Part shown: positions 27,280-36,058 of the stretch, piece after piece | How the letters are laid out: each line of letters opens with the position of its first letter | Numbering within the stretch: the first letter of the stretch is position 1 | Assembly: GCA_903875275.1 (NCBI GenBank) | Contig: CAIQVX010000339.1 | Coordinates: forward strand, 1 to 37,092 | Direction: 5' to 3' | Source of the DNA: an uncultured beta proteobacterium | GTDB lineage: Bacteria; Pseudomonadota; Gammaproteobacteria; Burkholderiales; Burkholderiaceae_C | Length of the DNA stretch: 37,092 bases | Notes under the pieces: model-generated | Databases searched by the model: none | The model's input: only the letters and a program-made list of their open reading frames with translations | What the model was told of the DNA's origin: nothing | Program-made: the position numbers and the translations under genes

Positions 27280-28018
27280 TGTCAATTTTCAGGGACAGGT
27301 GGCTTTGGTCACGGGTGCATCACGCGGCATTGGCGCTGCCATAGCACTGGAGTTGGCCAGGCGCGGGCTTAAGGTGGTAGGAACCGCCACCACTGATGCC
27401 GGTGCCGAAAAAGTCGCACAGGATCTTCGCGAATTTGCCGGGTGCAGCGGCAGGACACTGGATGTCAACGACGCGCAGGCTGTGGAGGATCTGGTCACCG
27501 CCGTCGTCAAGGAACACGGTGGGCTGCATGTGCTGGTCAACAACGCCGGTATCACACGGGACAATCTGGCTCTGCGGATGAAGGACGAAGATTGGGACTG
27601 CGTGCTCGATACCAATCTGAAGGGTGTCTTTCGCGCGAGTCGAGCTGTGATGCGAACCATGATGAAGCAGCGCTACGGCCGCATCATCAACATTACCTCG
27701 GTAGTTGGGGCCATGGGCAACCCCGGGCAGGCGAACTACGCGGCCGCCAAGGCCGGCGTGGCAGGCATGACCCGTGCGCTGGCGCGTGAACTCGGATCGC
27801 GCAACATCACCGTCAATTGCGTGGCCCCCGGCTTTATCGATACCGACATGACTGCGGGTTTGCAGGAAGACCAGCAGAAAGCGATGCTGAGTCAGATCCC
27901 CTTAGGACGTCTTGGCATGCCCTCCGATGTGGCCCACGCGGTTGTCTATCTGGCTTCGCCGCAGGCAGAGTACGTCACAGGGCAGGAGTTACATGTTAAT
28001 GGTGGCATGTTGATGTAG
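27272..28018 (+). CDS. fabG: 3-oxoacyl-ACP reductase
   Basis: FabG reduces 3-oxoacyl-ACP with NADPH in each elongation cycle. The 248-residue short-chain dehydrogenase has the TGASRGIG cofactor loop (14-21), NNAG (90-93), and the catalytic S143, Y156 and K160 (YAAAK). The C-terminal GQELHVNGGMLM is the usual end. It begins inside the last codons of fabD, which argues for translational coupling. A 90-base gap with an inverted repeat and a -10-like box separates it from acpP. Confidence 0.98.
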   Translation: MSDVNFQGQVALVTGASRGIGAAIALELARRGLKVVGTATTDAGAEKVAQDLREFAGCSGRTLDVNDAQAVEDLVTAVVKEHGGLHVLVNNAGITRDNLALRMKDEDWDCVLDTNLKGVFRASRAVMRTMMKQRYGRIINITSVVGAMGNPGQANYAAAKAGVAGMTRALARELGSRNITVNCVAPGFIDTDMTAGLQEDQQKAMLSQIPLGRLGMPSDVAHAVVYLASPQAEYVTGQELHVNGGMLM

Positions 28019-28044
28019 TCTGATTTCATTGTTTGACGGTCGAA

Positions 28045-28348
<304 letters not shown>

Positions 28349-28360
28349 GTCGCAGTAAGC

Positions 28361-29608
28361 ATGTCGCGTCGTCGCGTTGTTGTCACCGGATTGGGATGTG
28401 TCAGTCCCGTCGGTAACACGGTGGAACAGGCTTGGGCTAACGTCATCGCTGGCAAGTCCGGAATCGACCTGATTACGAAGTTTGACGCATCGACCTTCGC
28501 TTGCAGGATCGCAGGTGAAGTCAAAGACTTTCAGGTGGATTCCTATATCGGCGCCAAAGAGGCGCGGACGATGGACACCTTTATTCATTTTGGTGTTGCG
28601 GCGGCCACTCAGGCAATTGCTGATGCCAATCTGCCCACTCAGGATGCCCTGAGTGACGAGTTTTCAACCCGCATTGGTTGCTTGATTGGCTCGGGTATCG
28701 GCGGATTGCCGATGATAGAAAACATGCACGCCGAGTTCTTGCAGCGGGGCGCACGTCGCATTTCGCCATTCTTTGTGCCCGCCACCATTGTGAACATGAT
28801 TGCCGGGCAAGTGGCGATCCGGTTCGGGTTCAAGGGACCCAATATTGCCATTGTCTCTGCATGTACGACGGGGCTGCACTGCATCGGCGAAGCCGGTCGC
28901 ATGATTGAGTACGGAGATGCTGACGTGATGGTGGCCGGTGGGTCGGAGGCCACGGTATCGCCCCTGGGTATCGGGGGCTTTGCCGCGATGCGGGCCTTAA
29001 GCACGCGCAACGACGACCCGCAAACGGCGTCACGGCCCTGGGATCGAGACCGCGATGGCTTTGTGCTGGGAGAAGGCGCCGGCGTGATGGTGCTCGAAGA
29101 GTACGAGCATGCAAAGGCGCGTGGTGCCACGATTTATGCCGAACTGGCCGGCTTCGGCATGAGCGCGGATGCAGGTCACATGACGGCCCCGAATCTCGAT
29201 GGTCCGCGACGTGCCATGCTCGGCGCAATGCGCAATGCTGGTGTGAATGCTGACCAGGTCAATTATCTGAATGCGCATGGAACTTCCACACCGCTCGGTG
29301 ACTTGAACGAATCCAATGCCATCAAGGCTGCTCTTGGGGAACACGCGAGGAAGATCGTGGTCAATTCCACCAAGTCGATGACCGGTCACCTGTTGGGTGG
29401 CGCCGGGGGCATTGAGTCTGTGTTCACGGTACTGGCGCTGCACCATCAGAAGAGCCCGCCGACGATCAACATATTCAATCAGGATCCTGATTGTGATCTT
29501 GACTATTGCGCCAACACGGCGCGCGACATGAAGATCGATGTGGCCCTGAAGAACAACTTCGGATTTGGCGGTACCAACGGATCGCTCGTTTTCAAACGGG
29601 CACCCTGA
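28361..29608 (+). CDS. fabF: 3-oxoacyl-ACP synthase II
   Basis: FabF elongates acyl-ACP with malonyl-ACP. The 415-residue enzyme has the Cys-His-His triad: C168 (VSACTTGLHCIGEA), H306 (NAHGTSTPLGD) and H343 (SMTGHLLGGAGG), with K338 before it. FGFGGTNGSLVF near the C-terminus is the gating and glycine-rich loop. It is the last gene of the plsX-fab group; 48 bases separate it from the next frame. Confidence 0.98.
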   Translation: MSRRRVVVTGLGCVSPVGNTVEQAWANVIAGKSGIDLITKFDASTFACRIAGEVKDFQVDSYIGAKEARTMDTFIHFGVAAATQAIADANLPTQDALSDEFSTRIGCLIGSGIGGLPMIENMHAEFLQRGARRISPFFVPATIVNMIAGQVAIRFGFKGPNIAIVSACTTGLHCIGEAGRMIEYGDADVMVAGGSEATVSPLGIGGFAAMRALSTRNDDPQTASRPWDRDRDGFVLGEGAGVMVLEEYEHAKARGATIYAELAGFGMSADAGHMTAPNLDGPRRAMLGAMRNAGVNADQVNYLNAHGTSTPLGDLNESNAIKAALGEHARKIVVNSTKSMTGHLLGGAGGIESVFTVLALHHQKSPPTINIFNQDPDCDLDYCANTARDMKIDVALKNNFGFGGTNGSLVFKRAP

Positions 29609-29656
29609 GGTCCTTATCAGCGCTGATTCGGTTTCCACAATTCGTCGGAGTCGAGC

Positions 29657-30100
29657 ATGCACAGTGCGCCGGCAGTCACTTACCCGGTGGGACGGTCGGT
29701 TTTTCATGCCGGCCTGCTCGGGCTGACAGGATTGATTGGCGCCCTTGCGGCCGCCTTATGGTGGGTCCAGACCGATGCGCCGTCCTGGAGGCACTGGTTG
29801 TTTATGGCAAGCTGGTCGATTACAGGATGGATCGCGCTGACTGTCTGGCGACGCACTCCGAGCGGCAATCTGCACTGGGACGGACACGAATGGAGTCTGA
29901 ACCAGGTGGTTCGCGGTCCAGTCACTGTCCATCTCGATTTGCAGTGCTGTCTGTTGACGTGTATGCAGACCGACGGCGGCGGTCGGTATTGGCTCTGGCT
30001 CGAACGCAGGCGGGATGTCGGTAACTGGCATGCGCTGCGCAGGGCCTTGTTTTCCGGTAACTCTCCAGGCCGTGGTTCAGATACTGGCGTGTCCGCTTAA
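29657..30100 (+). CDS. Small membrane protein, possibly YgfX-like
   Basis: This 147-residue protein has two hydrophobic spans at about 16-37 and 44-63, then a soluble domain of about 80 residues rich in Trp and beta-forming residues (WDGHEWSLNQ, RYWLWLERRRDVGNWHALRRALFSG). Two membrane hairpins followed by a small beta domain ending in a WHALRRA-like helix is the layout of YgfX/CptA proteins, but I cannot confirm the family. GGAG seven bases before the ATG supports the start. In relatives a protein of this kind sits between fabF and rpoE; here degQ follows instead. Confidence 0.75.
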   Translation: MHSAPAVTYPVGRSVFHAGLLGLTGLIGALAAALWWVQTDAPSWRHWLFMASWSITGWIALTVWRRTPSGNLHWDGHEWSLNQVVRGPVTVHLDLQCCLLTCMQTDGGGRYWLWLERRRDVGNWHALRRALFSGNSPGRGSDTGVSA

Positions 30101-30162
30101 CCGCGACCGAAAAAGGGCGCGACGGAAGCGAAATTCCGGATAAGACAAGCCACTTGCAAGGG

Positions 30163-30190
30163 CTTGAGCACAGTAAGAGAATCCCCATCT
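30163..30190 (+). promoter_or_regulatory. Predicted heat-shock (sigma-32) promoter of degQ
   Basis: CTTGAGC (30163-30169) and CCCCATCT (30183-30190) are separated by 13 bases. The E. coli sigma-32 consensus is CTTGAAA, 11-16 bases, CCCCATnT; the -10 half is a complete match and the -35 half matches five of seven. A start a few bases downstream would give a leader of about 30 bases to the degQ ATG. No sigma-E-type promoter was seen in this gap. Confidence 0.6.
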
Positions 30191-30225
30191 GCTTATTTTG
30201 TCAATTTGTCTTCAGAGAAAGGTCG

Positions 30226-31701
30226 ATGATGGTTCAAATCGGTTTGAAAAGACTGCAGTCTTGGTGCTTTGCGGTGGCACTGAGCGTTGCTGCTATGGTC
30301 ATGATCGGGGTGTCTAGCCCTGCGCTGGCTCAGCCGCGAGCTTTGCCCGACTTCACGGATCTGGTCGAGCAGGTTGGACCCTCGGTGGTCAATATCCGGA
30401 CAATGGAAAAGGTCAGCGCCAGAGGTATGCCCGACGGCGGTGGGCAGGACGAGATGTTTGAGTTCTTTCGGCGCTTCGGTCTGCCTATTCCAAACGTGCC
30501 GCGTCAACTCCCGTCGCCGCATCCACGGCGGCAGCAGCCGCCGGACGAGGAACAGCCACATGGTGTTGGATCGGGCTTTGTACTCTCGGCTGACGGATTG
30601 ATCATGACCAATGCGCACGTCATTGAAGGTGCTGACGAGGTCATAGTGACATTGACCGACAAGCGCGAATTCAAGGCAAAGATCATGGGTTCTGACAAGC
30701 GAAGTGATATCGCTCTGGTCAAGATAGAGGCCAGCGGTCTACCTGCCGTAAAGGTCGGCGACGTCAATCGGCTCAAGGTTGGCGAGTGGGTTATGGCCAT
30801 TGGGTCCCCTTTTGGGCTGGACAACACGGTGACTGCCGGCATTGTCAGTGCCAAGCAACGTGACACGGGGGACTATCTGCCGTTTATCCAGACAGACGTC
30901 GCCATCAACCCTGGAAATTCGGGCGGACCCCTGATCAACATGCGCGGCGAAGTCGTGGGCGTCAATAGCCAGATCTATTCCAGATCTGGTGGTTCCATGG
31001 GAATCTCGTTTGCGATTCCGATGGACGAGGCTGTTCGTGTCAGTGAGCAGTTGCGCGCGACTGGTCGTGTTTCGCGTGGCCGCATCGGTGTCCAAATCGA
31101 TCAGGTGACGAAGGAGGTTGCTGAGTCGATAGGACTTGGAAAACCGCATGGCGCATTGGTGCGGTCGGTCGAGAGTGGCTCCCCGGCCGAGAAGGCGGGC
31201 GTTGAAGCGGGTGACATCATTACCAGGTTTGACGGGAAACTCGTGGATAAATCGAGTGACCTGCCGCGCATGGTGGGCTCAACCAAGCCGGGAAGCCGCA
31301 GTTCCCTGACGGTGTTCCGACGTGGCGGATTGAAGGAACTTGTAGTCACTGTTGCAGAGATTGATGCTGACAAGCCTGCCAGAAAGCAGTCAGACAAAGA
31401 GGAGAAATCCAGAGGTTCAAGCGCGGCGCAGGCATTGGGCTTGTCGGTCAGTGAGTTGTCAGATGGCCTCAGGAAGGAACTCAAGATCAAGGGTGGTGTA
31501 AGAGTTGATGCCGCTACCGACGCCGCTGCGCGTGCTGGTCTTCGCGAGGGAGACGTCATCATTCAAATTGGCAATCAGGAGGTGACCGGTGTCCGGGAAT
31601 TTGAAGTGGCCGTTTCAAAGCTGGACAAGAACAAGGCGGTCAATGTCCTGTTTCGACGTGGCGAGTGGGCTCAGTACGCGGTGATTCGACCCGGTCGCTG
31701 A
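30226..31701 (+). CDS. degQ: Periplasmic serine protease, DegQ/MucD (HtrA) family
   Basis: This envelope protease and chaperone degrades misfolded periplasmic proteins. The 491-residue precursor has a signal peptide ending SSPALA at about 30-35, then the trypsin-like domain with triad H131 (TNAHVI), D161 (SDIALVKI) and S232 (GNSGGPL). Two PDZ domains follow, at about 280-370 (GALVRSVESGSPAEKAG) and 395-490. A Pro/Arg/Gln-rich loop at about 92-112 corresponds to the LA loop. The start at 30226 has AGAAAGG three to four bases upstream; the longer frame would place extra residues before the signal peptide. Its usual neighbours rpoE, rseA and rseB are missing. Confidence 0.95.
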   Translation: MMVQIGLKRLQSWCFAVALSVAAMVMIGVSSPALAQPRALPDFTDLVEQVGPSVVNIRTMEKVSARGMPDGGGQDEMFEFFRRFGLPIPNVPRQLPSPHPRRQQPPDEEQPHGVGSGFVLSADGLIMTNAHVIEGADEVIVTLTDKREFKAKIMGSDKRSDIALVKIEASGLPAVKVGDVNRLKVGEWVMAIGSPFGLDNTVTAGIVSAKQRDTGDYLPFIQTDVAINPGNSGGPLINMRGEVVGVNSQIYSRSGGSMGISFAIPMDEAVRVSEQLRATGRVSRGRIGVQIDQVTKEVAESIGLGKPHGALVRSVESGSPAEKAGVEAGDIITRFDGKLVDKSSDLPRMVGSTKPGSRSSLTVFRRGGLKELVVTVAEIDADKPARKQSDKEEKSRGSSAAQALGLSVSELSDGLRKELKIKGGVRVDAATDAAARAGLREGDVIIQIGNQEVTGVREFEVAVSKLDKNKAVNVLFRRGEWAQYAVIRPGR

Positions 31702-31757
31702 CCCGTTGCCGGCGCAGGCAATCACCTGGAACGGCCATTTGAGCGGTGATTTGCTTG

Positions 31758-31797
31758 AAAAAAGACAGGTGAAAAAATATTTTTGCCTGTCTTTTTT
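31758..31797. terminator. Strong bidirectional terminator after degQ
   Basis: AAAAAAGACAGG (31758-31769) and CCTGTCTTTTTT (31786-31797) are perfect complements over twelve bases around a 16-base A/T-rich loop. The T-run occurs on both strands, so it can stop the degQ transcript and any minus-strand transcript from the gap beyond. Confidence 0.9.
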
Positions 31798-32089
31798 GGT
31801 TTAATTATGTTTGTGTTCGCTAACTTGTCCTGATGATCAGCGCATATTTTGGTTAGAATGAGGCCCACCCATCATGGATTTTGGGCATATTAGAAGCTGT
31901 GCGGTTCACCATACGGGATGAATTCGATGGATTCACAGACGGTCCACAGTTCACCCACAAGTTGTCCCTGTGATGACGGATCAAGATTGTTAATAAACTG
32001 TGCATAAAATTCCTGTTGCGACACTGCAACGACTTCTGATCGTGCTTTTTCGGGCTGTACCTTTCCCGCTTTTTGCCTACAATGAAGCT

Positions 32090-32154
32090 CCAACCTTCGC
32101 AGTTGCCAATGATTGTTGGTTCAGGGCGCGTCACAAGCGGACGCGCCCTTTTTT
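32090..32154 (+). ncRNA. Candidate short RNA or lepA leader attenuator
   Basis: A good -10 box (TACAAT, 32078-32083) is followed within about 70 bases by a perfect terminator and no open frame. A transcript of roughly 65 bases would contain a weak CCAAC/GTTGG pairing and the terminator hairpin. The -35 region is poor, and the start at 32090 is only an estimate from the -10 box. If transcription comes from further upstream the same hairpin would act as an attenuator for lepA. Confidence 0.35.
32124..32154 (+). terminator. Rho-independent terminator upstream of lepA
   Basis: GGGCGCGTC (32124-32132) pairs perfectly with GACGCGCCC (32140-32148) around a seven-base loop, followed by six T (32149-32154). 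It lies 45 bases before the lepA start, so lepA must be transcribed by read-through or from a promoter in those 45 bases, which I do not see clearly. Confidence 0.88.
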
Positions 32155-32199
32155 CTTTGTCAGCACCGTTTCAATTCAATCACTTAAGTGCTCTCGTTG

Positions 32200-34011
32200 A
32201 TGAATCACATCAGAAACTTTTCGATCATTGCCCATATTGATCATGGCAAATCGACGTTGGCTGATCGTTTGATTCAGCGTTGCGGTGGCTTGCAGGAACG
32301 CGAGATGCAGGCACAGGTTCTGGACTCGATGGACATTGAAAAAGAGCGTGGGATAACCATCAAGGCGCAGACTGCCGCCTTGAAATATCAGGCGCTTGAT
32401 GGACAGATCTACAACCTCAATTTGATTGACACGCCAGGGCATGTTGATTTCTCCTATGAGGTGAGTCGCTCCTTGTCTGCTTGCGAAGGCGCATTGCTGG
32501 TGGTCGATGCCAGTCAGGGCGTCGAGGCACAGACTGTGGCGAATTGCTACACGGCGCTGGAACTCGGCGTTGAAGTTGTACCTGTCCTGAACAAGATGGA
32601 TCTGCCTAACGCCGACCCAGACAACGCCAAGATCGAGATTGAAGATGTGATTGGCATCGATGCGACCGACGCCATCGCCTGCTCGGCCAAGACCGGCATG
32701 GGAATTGAGGATATTCTGGAAGCCGTTGTTGCCAGAATTCCGGCCCCCAAGGGAAACCCAGATGGGCCCCTGCGCGCCATGATCGTCGACAGCTGGTTTG
32801 ACAACTACGTGGGTGTCGTGATGCTTGTGCGCGTCGTGGATGGGCGGCTGGCCAAGGGCGAACGAATCAAGCTGATGGCAACCGATACCACCTATAACGC
32901 CGACAGCCTTGGCGTCTTCACACCGGCGAACGAATCCCGTGATGCGCTGGAAGCTGGCGAAGTGGGCTACGTGATTGCCGGAATCCGCGAATTGCAGGCA
33001 GCTAAGGTAGGCGACACCATCACCCTGATCAAGCCGGGTACCGGTGGTGCTGCCTTCACAGCCACCGAGCCTCTGCCCGGTTTCAAGGAAATCCAGCCAC
33101 AGGTGTTTGCCGGCCTGTATCCGACAGAAGCCAATCAGTACGAAGGCCTGCGTGACAGCCTGGAAAAGCTCAAACTGAACGACTCGTCCCTGCAATACGT
33201 TCCCGAAGTTTCGCAAGCCTTGGGATTTGGTTTTCGGTGCGGTTTCCTGGGCTTGCTGCACATGGAGATCGTGCAGGAACGGCTCGAGCGTGAGTTCGAT
33301 CAGGACCTGATTACTACAGCACCCAGCGTGGAGTACCAGGTGGTGCAGGTCGATGGCACTGTGAGGATGGTGGAAAACCCTTCGAAGATGCCTGATCAGG
33401 GGCGTCTTGATGAAGTTCGGGAACCCATTGTCACGGTGCATCTGTACATGCCACAGGACTACGTTGGCGCGGTCATGACATTGGCCAACCAGAAGCGCGG
33501 CGTGCAGATGAACATGGCGTACCACGGGCGCCAGGTGATGCTCACATACGAAATGCCGCTGGCTGAGATTGTGATGGACTTCTTCGACAAACTGAAGTCG
33601 GTCTCGCGCGGATATGCATCCATGGACTACGAGTTCAAGGAATATCGCACGGCAGACGTGGTCAAGGTCGATATTTTGCTCAACGGCGAGAAGGTCGATG
33701 CCCTTTCGATCATTGTGCACCGCTCTCAGTCGCAGTACCGGGGACGTGCCGTGGTGGCCAAGATGCGTGAGATCATTTCGCGGCAGATGTACGACGTTGC
33801 GATACAGGCGGCCATCGGCGCCAACATCATTGCCCGTGAGACAATCAAGGCGCTGCGCAAGAACGTGATCGCCAAGTGCTATGGCGGTGATATATCACGC
33901 AAACGCAAACTCCTGGACAAGCAAAAGCAAGGTAAGAAACGCATGAAGCAGATTGGTTCGGTCGAGGTGCCGCAAGAGGCGTTCCTGGCAATACTGCAGG
34001 TGGAAGATTGA
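32200..34011 (+). CDS. lepA: Elongation factor 4 (LepA) GTPase
   Basis: LepA is a ribosome-bound translational GTPase that affects initiation and ribosome assembly under stress. The 603-residue protein has G1 AHIDHGKST (11-19), G3 DTPGHVDF (77-84), G4 NKMD (131-134) and G5 SAKTG. EF-G-like domains II, III and V follow, then the LepA-specific C-terminal domain with [26 protein letters not shown]. The ATG at 32200 is chosen because [19 protein letters not shown] matches the family start; the ribosome binding site is weak. Its stop overlaps the lepB start (TGATG). Confidence 0.97.
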   Translation: MNHIRNFSIIAHIDHGKSTLADRLIQRCGGLQEREMQAQVLDSMDIEKERGITIKAQTAALKYQALDGQIYNLNLIDTPGHVDFSYEVSRSLSACEGALLVVDASQGVEAQTVANCYTALELGVEVVPVLNKMDLPNADPDNAKIEIEDVIGIDATDAIACSAKTGMGIEDILEAVVARIPAPKGNPDGPLRAMIVDSWFDNYVGVVMLVRVVDGRLAKGERIKLMATDTTYNADSLGVFTPANESRDALEAGEVGYVIAGIRELQAAKVGDTITLIKPGTGGAAFTATEPLPGFKEIQPQVFAGLYPTEANQYEGLRDSLEKLKLNDSSLQYVPEVSQALGFGFRCGFLGLLHMEIVQERLEREFDQDLITTAPSVEYQVVQVDGTVRMVENPSKMPDQGRLDEVREPIVTVHLYMPQDYVGAVMTLANQKRGVQMNMAYHGRQVMLTYEMPLAEIVMDFFDKLKSVSRGYASMDYEFKEYRTADVVKVDILLNGEKVDALSIIVHRSQSQYRGRAVVAKMREIISRQMYDVAIQAAIGANIIARETIKALRKNVIAKCYGGDISRKRKLLDKQKQGKKRMKQIGSVEVPQEAFLAILQVED

Positions 34012-34976
34012 TGCAGGTCCTGACCTCATTCGTTCTGGCTGCGTTTGTTGGCTACATTGGCGCCTGGTACTTCGGCATCGTCGAAGGCAACTTTGCACTC
34101 CTTTTATTCCTGGCAACGGTTGTAACCGGCATTTACTGGCTGTTGGAGCGGTTCTATTTTCTGCCGCAGCGTCAGCAGGCGGCAACGCAGCTTGAAGCGC
34201 AGACACTGAAGCGCCGGGAGGAGCTTGGCAAGTTGGGGATCAGTCAGGTCGACGACAACGTGGTTGAAGCACGGGACCGAATTCTGGCCCAGCCGTGGTG
34301 GCTGGACTGGACGGCAGGTCTCTTTCCCGTGATCATCGCCGTATTCCTTCTGCGGTCATTCTTGGTCGAGCCATTCAAGATCCCGTCAGGCTCCATGATT
34401 CCCACACTGCTGGTGGGAGATCTCATTCTGGTCAACAAGTTCCACTACGGCTTGCGCCTGCCCGTGATACACACGAAGCTCACCGAGGGCAATGCGCCAC
34501 AGCGTGGGGATGTGATGGTTTTTCGCTACCCACCAAAGCCGAGCCTCGATTACATCAAGCGGGTCGTCGGAACGCCAGGAGATGAGGTCGCTTACATCAA
34601 CAAGCGCCTGACCATCAACGGCAAGGCTGTTGAGACATCTGCCGTCCCGGAGTTCTTTGATGAAGATGCCATGCGCTACTTCAAACAATATGAAGAGTCG
34701 CTTGGTCAGCACACTCACCGTCTGCTGAACGACGATGACCGTCCTGCGTTTGTTCCCGGAGCCGACGAATTCGCCTTCAAACAAAACTGTCGCTATAGTA
34801 TCGAGGGGGTGGTGTGCAAGGTGCCCCCGGGTCACTATTTCATGATGGGGGATAACCGGGACAATTCGCTGGATTCCCGTTATTGGGGATTTGTGCCCGA
34901 CAAGAACATCGTAGGCAAGGCATTTTTGGTCTGGATGAATTTCAGTAGCCTGAAGCGCATAGGACCATTTGATTGA
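34011..34976 (+). CDS. lepB: Signal peptidase I
   Basis: LepB cuts signal peptides from exported proteins at the periplasmic face of the inner membrane. The 321-residue protein has spans at about 2-20 and 27-46, a cytoplasmic loop, and a further span at about 102-117 before the catalytic domain. S128 (PSGSMIPTL) and K183 (DYIKRVVG) form the Ser-Lys dyad, and MMGDNRDNSLDSRYWG is the conserved box E. The first residue is the ATG at 34011, which shares its A with the lepA TGA, so the two genes are translationally coupled. lepA-lepB-rnc-era is an ancient proteobacterial order. Confidence 0.96.
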   Translation: MQVLTSFVLAAFVGYIGAWYFGIVEGNFALLLFLATVVTGIYWLLERFYFLPQRQQAATQLEAQTLKRREELGKLGISQVDDNVVEARDRILAQPWWLDWTAGLFPVIIAVFLLRSFLVEPFKIPSGSMIPTLLVGDLILVNKFHYGLRLPVIHTKLTEGNAPQRGDVMVFRYPPKPSLDYIKRVVGTPGDEVAYINKRLTINGKAVETSAVPEFFDEDAMRYFKQYEESLGQHTHRLLNDDDRPAFVPGADEFAFKQNCRYSIEGVVCKVPPGHYFMMGDNRDNSLDSRYWGFVPDKNIVGKAFLVWMNFSSLKRIGPFD

Positions 34977-34989
34977 ATTTGGGGACGGT

Positions 34990-35343
34990 ATGACGATTCA
35001 GTTCAGATCCAGGCAACGCGGCTTGTCTTTTCTGGGGCTTCTGGTGGTAGGGGGACTGGTGGCGAGCGCCGGTGTGATCGTTGCCGAAGTTGTCCCGACC
35101 GCCATCGAATACCAGGGTATTCTGAAAGCCTGCAGCAAGGCGCAGGAAGGGACTTCGGTCGCCGAGGTGCGCATGATTTTTGACAGAGCGGCATCAGTGG
35201 ACAACATCAAATCCATCAGCGGCAAGGATCTTGAGATCACCAAGGAAGGGGACAAGATCGTCGTCAGTTTCGCTTACCAGCGCGAAATCCACATGGCTGG
35301 TCCCGCCTACCTCACCCTCAAGTACAACGGGCGCTCCAAGTAA
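34990..35343 (+). CDS. DUF4845 small membrane-anchored protein
   Basis: A 117-residue protein with an N-terminal hydrophobic anchor at about 10-32 (GLSFLGLLVVGGLVASAGVI) preceded by Arg residues, then a small soluble domain of mixed alpha and beta character. The RQRGLSFLGLL start resembles a type IV prepilin leader but lacks the glutamate at +5. DUF4845 proteins sit between lepB and rnc in many beta- and gammaproteobacteria; their function is not known. The ATG at 34990 is preferred over a TTG at 34969 because GGGGAC lies just upstream and the anchor then begins near the N-terminus. Confidence 0.85.
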   Translation: MTIQFRSRQRGLSFLGLLVVGGLVASAGVIVAEVVPTAIEYQGILKACSKAQEGTSVAEVRMIFDRAASVDNIKSISGKDLEITKEGDKIVVSFAYQREIHMAGPAYLTLKYNGRSK

Positions 35344-35371
35344 TGCGCTTACGCAGACGAGGTATGGGCGC

Positions 35372-36058
35372 GTGAATGAAGCCCTGACCGCCTTGCAGGC
35401 TCGCTTGCACCATGAGTTTGCGCACAGCAGCCTGTTGATACGCGCGGTGACGCATCGCAGTTTCTCGCTTGACCACAATGAGAGACTGGAGTTTCTGGGG
35501 GACTCGGTATTGAATCTGGCGGTGGCGGATCTGCTGTTTCAACGTTTGAGTGCATTGCCCGAAGGAGATCTGTCCAGGGTTCGCGCCAATCTGGTGAAGC
35601 AGGACACTTTGCACCGGCTCGCAGTGGAACTGGGCTTGCCGGATGTGATCCGATTGGGCGAAGGTGAGGCCCGTTCAGGAGGCCAGAAAAGGCCGTCCAT
35701 TTTGGCCGATGCCCTGGAAGCCATCATCGGTGCCGTTTATCTTGATGCCGGCTTTGCGGTCGCGCAGAGCCTGGTTCACCGATTGTTCCAGGCGGTCGAA
35801 ATCAATCCGGACATGCAGGCCATCGGCAAGGACGCCAAGACCGAATTGCAGGAGTGGTTACAGGCTCGCAAGATGAGTCTGCCACTGTACCGGGTGGTGG
35901 GTACGCTGGGAGCGGCCCACAAGCAGACCTTCGACGTCGAGTGCGAGGTGATTGAACTCAATATTTCCGAACGTGGCATAGGCACTTCGCGTCGTGCCGG
36001 CGAGCAGGCGGCGGCGAGCGCCATGCTGCAAACTATCAAGGCAAGAACCAGCACATGA
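35372..36058 (+). CDS. rnc: Ribonuclease III
   Basis: RNase III cuts double-stranded RNA, including the rRNA precursor. The 228-residue protein has the signature [12 protein letters not shown] at 37-48 with metal ligand D44, and D113 and E116 in [12 protein letters not shown] (E. coli D45, E117). The double-stranded RNA-binding domain is at about 150-225 ([18 protein letters not shown] ... [13 protein letters not shown]). The start is GTG at 35372: GAGG lies nine bases upstream and no in-frame ATG exists near the family N-terminus. It begins 28 bases after the DUF4845 stop and overlaps era by four bases (ATGA). Confidence 0.96.
   Translation: MNEALTALQARLHHEFAHSSLLIRAVTHRSFSLDHNERLEFLGDSVLNLAVADLLFQRLSALPEGDLSRVRANLVKQDTLHRLAVELGLPDVIRLGEGEARSGGQKRPSILADALEAIIGAVYLDAGFAVAQSLVHRLFQAVEINPDMQAIGKDAKTELQEWLQARKMSLPLYRVVGTLGAAHKQTFDVECEVIELNISERGIGTSRRAGEQAAASAMLQTIKARTST

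Larger units (their letters stand above)
31702..32199. other. degQ/lepA intergenic region, 498 bases
   Basis: No confirmed gene. After the degQ terminator comes a more A/T-rich stretch with TAGAAT near 31854, TAAAAT near 32006 and TACAAT at 32078-32083, all possible -10 boxes on the plus strand. A strong terminator lies at 32124-32154, just before lepA. On the minus strand a frame at 31890-32093 is open for 67 codons (or 44 from a GTG), with no recognised family. A short RNA gene or a lepA leader with an attenuator is the likeliest content. Confidence 0.6.

Noticed and set aside
32176-33720. 514-codon open frame on the minus strand opposite lepA, rich in His and Gln
   Set aside because: LepA is unambiguous on the plus strand; the antisense frame has shadow composition.
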